Made by a program: the position numbers and the translations under genes
NCBI RefSeq assembly: GCF_015350795.1
Contig: NZ_JADKSH010000002.1
Location: forward strand, 248,001-312,000
Direction of reading: 5' to 3'
DNA from: Microbacterium sp. VKM Ac-2870
GTDB lineage: Bacteria > Actinomycetota > Actinomycetes > Actinomycetales > Microbacteriaceae
DNA: 64,000 nt
Part shown: positions 63,429 through 64,000 of the stretch, piece by piece
Position numbering within the stretch: position 1 is the first letter of the stretch
How the letters are laid out: the number at the start of each line of letters is the position of its first letter
The notes under the pieces: model-generated
Told to the model about the DNA's origin: nothing
Seen by the model: only the letters and a program-made list of their open reading frames with translations
Database searches by the model: none

Positions 63429-64000
63429 ATGACGGATGCCGAGGTCCGAAAGCCCGTGCCGGCGTGGATATGGGGCGGCGCGTTGCTGGCCGCGAGCGCG
63501 GTGGTGCCGACCGCGATGCGCGCGGTGGCACCGGGAGGTCTCGGTTCCGCTGTCGCCATCGTGACGGCGGTGCTGTTCGCGGCATCCCTCGTGATCTTCG
63601 CGTTCGGGTTCCGCGACGGAGGCTCGGTCGTGGATCGGCGCCGGACGGGGGTCGTGGCTCTGCTCGTCTTGGCGGTCGTGCCCTTCGTGATGAAGCTCGC
63701 GACCTCCGGTCCCATCGCAGAGGACCAGATTCCGCTGTACACGGTTGTGTCGTACGTCCAACTGGCGGTGACCGCGGCGGCGGCGCTGGTCGCCGTCGTC
63801 ACGACCGGGCGGGTCGGAGTGCTCCCGCCGCGCTGGCGCTGGGCGCCCGCGTGGGGTCTCGCGGTCATCGCGCTGGCCGTGGCTCTGCCGCAGGTCGTCG
63901 GCGTCGCGATGGCTGGCCGCAACACCCAGGATCTCATCGGGGTGTTCACGGTCGCTTCGCTGCTGATCTTCGCGGTACCGCTGACCCTGGGCGTCCTGGC
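63429..64000 (+). CDS. Multi-pass membrane protein, 3' end cut by window edge
   Basis: An open frame of 190 codons from ATG (MTDAEVRKPVPAWIWGGALL) running off the window. At least five hydrophobic helices are visible (ALLAASAVVPTAMRAV; AIVTAVLFAASLVIFAFGF; GVVALLVLAVVPFVMKLA; VSYVQLAVTAAAALVAVV; GLAVIALAVALPQVVGV). No family is recognised. It has no stop in the window, so its length is unknown. Confidence 0.7.
   Translation, partial: MTDAEVRKPVPAWIWGGALLAASAVVPTAMRAVAPGGLGSAVAIVTAVLFAASLVIFAFGFRDGGSVVDRRRTGVVALLVLAVVPFVMKLATSGPIAEDQIPLYTVVSYVQLAVTAAAALVAVVTTGRVGVLPPRWRWAPAWGLAVIALAVALPQVVGVAMAGRNTQDLIGVFTVASLLIFAVPLTLGVL

Overview
This window is a contiguous, gene-dense stretch of a high-GC Gram-positive chromosome. 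It carries many GTG starts, many translationally coupled genes, WXG100-type proteins, a monomeric isocitrate dehydrogenase, a split LigD system and ROK/LacI-controlled sugar operons. Together with the very frequent heptamer GGATGCC/GGCATCC this points to Microbacteriaceae, most likely Microbacterium. No rRNA gene is present to confirm that. I see no prophage, insertion sequence or CRISPR array.

Layout. 1-5 kb: 3' end of a secreted subtilisin-like protease, a small lipoprotein, an odd tRNA-like sequence, a YccF membrane protein and a PspC protein. 5-7 kb: a PspC-fused histidine kinase with its LuxR-type regulator, divergent from the PspC gene. 7-12 kb: pcrA helicase, an SseB-family protein and a stand-alone LigD polymerase; its likely partner, an ATP-dependent ligase, lies at 20 kb. 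11.6-19.5 kb: a WxL-type cell-surface pair (DUF916 protein plus metallophosphatase), a HupE-like protein, a lipoprotein, an AI-2E family transporter and a ThrE exporter. 21-27 kb: acyl-CoA dehydrogenase, TetR regulator, FAD/Rieske oxidoreductase and sucCD. 27-31 kb: a four-gene overlapping operon with a WXG100 protein and a large coiled-coil protein, plus a membrane protein. 31-38.5 kb: purine permease, DUF6350 protein, purN, purH, then an Ada-AlkA fusion overlapping ogt. 38.5-45 kb: two divergent secreted proteins of unknown role, a heterodimeric multidrug ABC exporter behind a WhiB7-like promoter and a 31-codon leader ORF, and a DUF559 protein bracketed by three related palindromic elements. 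45-52 kb: an alpha-xyloside uptake and hydrolysis operon with its LacI repressor and two identical operators. 52-57 kb: GNAT acetyltransferase, icd, an L,D-transpeptidase and a lipoprotein. 57-63.4 kb: an amino-sugar operon (ROK regulator, binding protein, two permeases, ROK kinase, nagB). The window ends inside a membrane protein gene.

How it fits together. Two carbohydrate operons feed central metabolism. The sucCD and icd upstream regions share a TCTyGA-N2-TCrAGA palindrome, which suggests a common TCA-cycle regulator. Many genes have a -10 hexamer only 6-9 nt before the start codon, so leaderless transcripts look common. The strongest candidates for something new are: the WhiB7/leader-ORF control of the exporter; the GGATGCC signal, which sits in coding DNA and in inverted pairs in terminators; the three 74-nt elements around the DUF559 gene; the WXG operon with two unknown small proteins; and the tRNA-like sequence at 2.4 kb.
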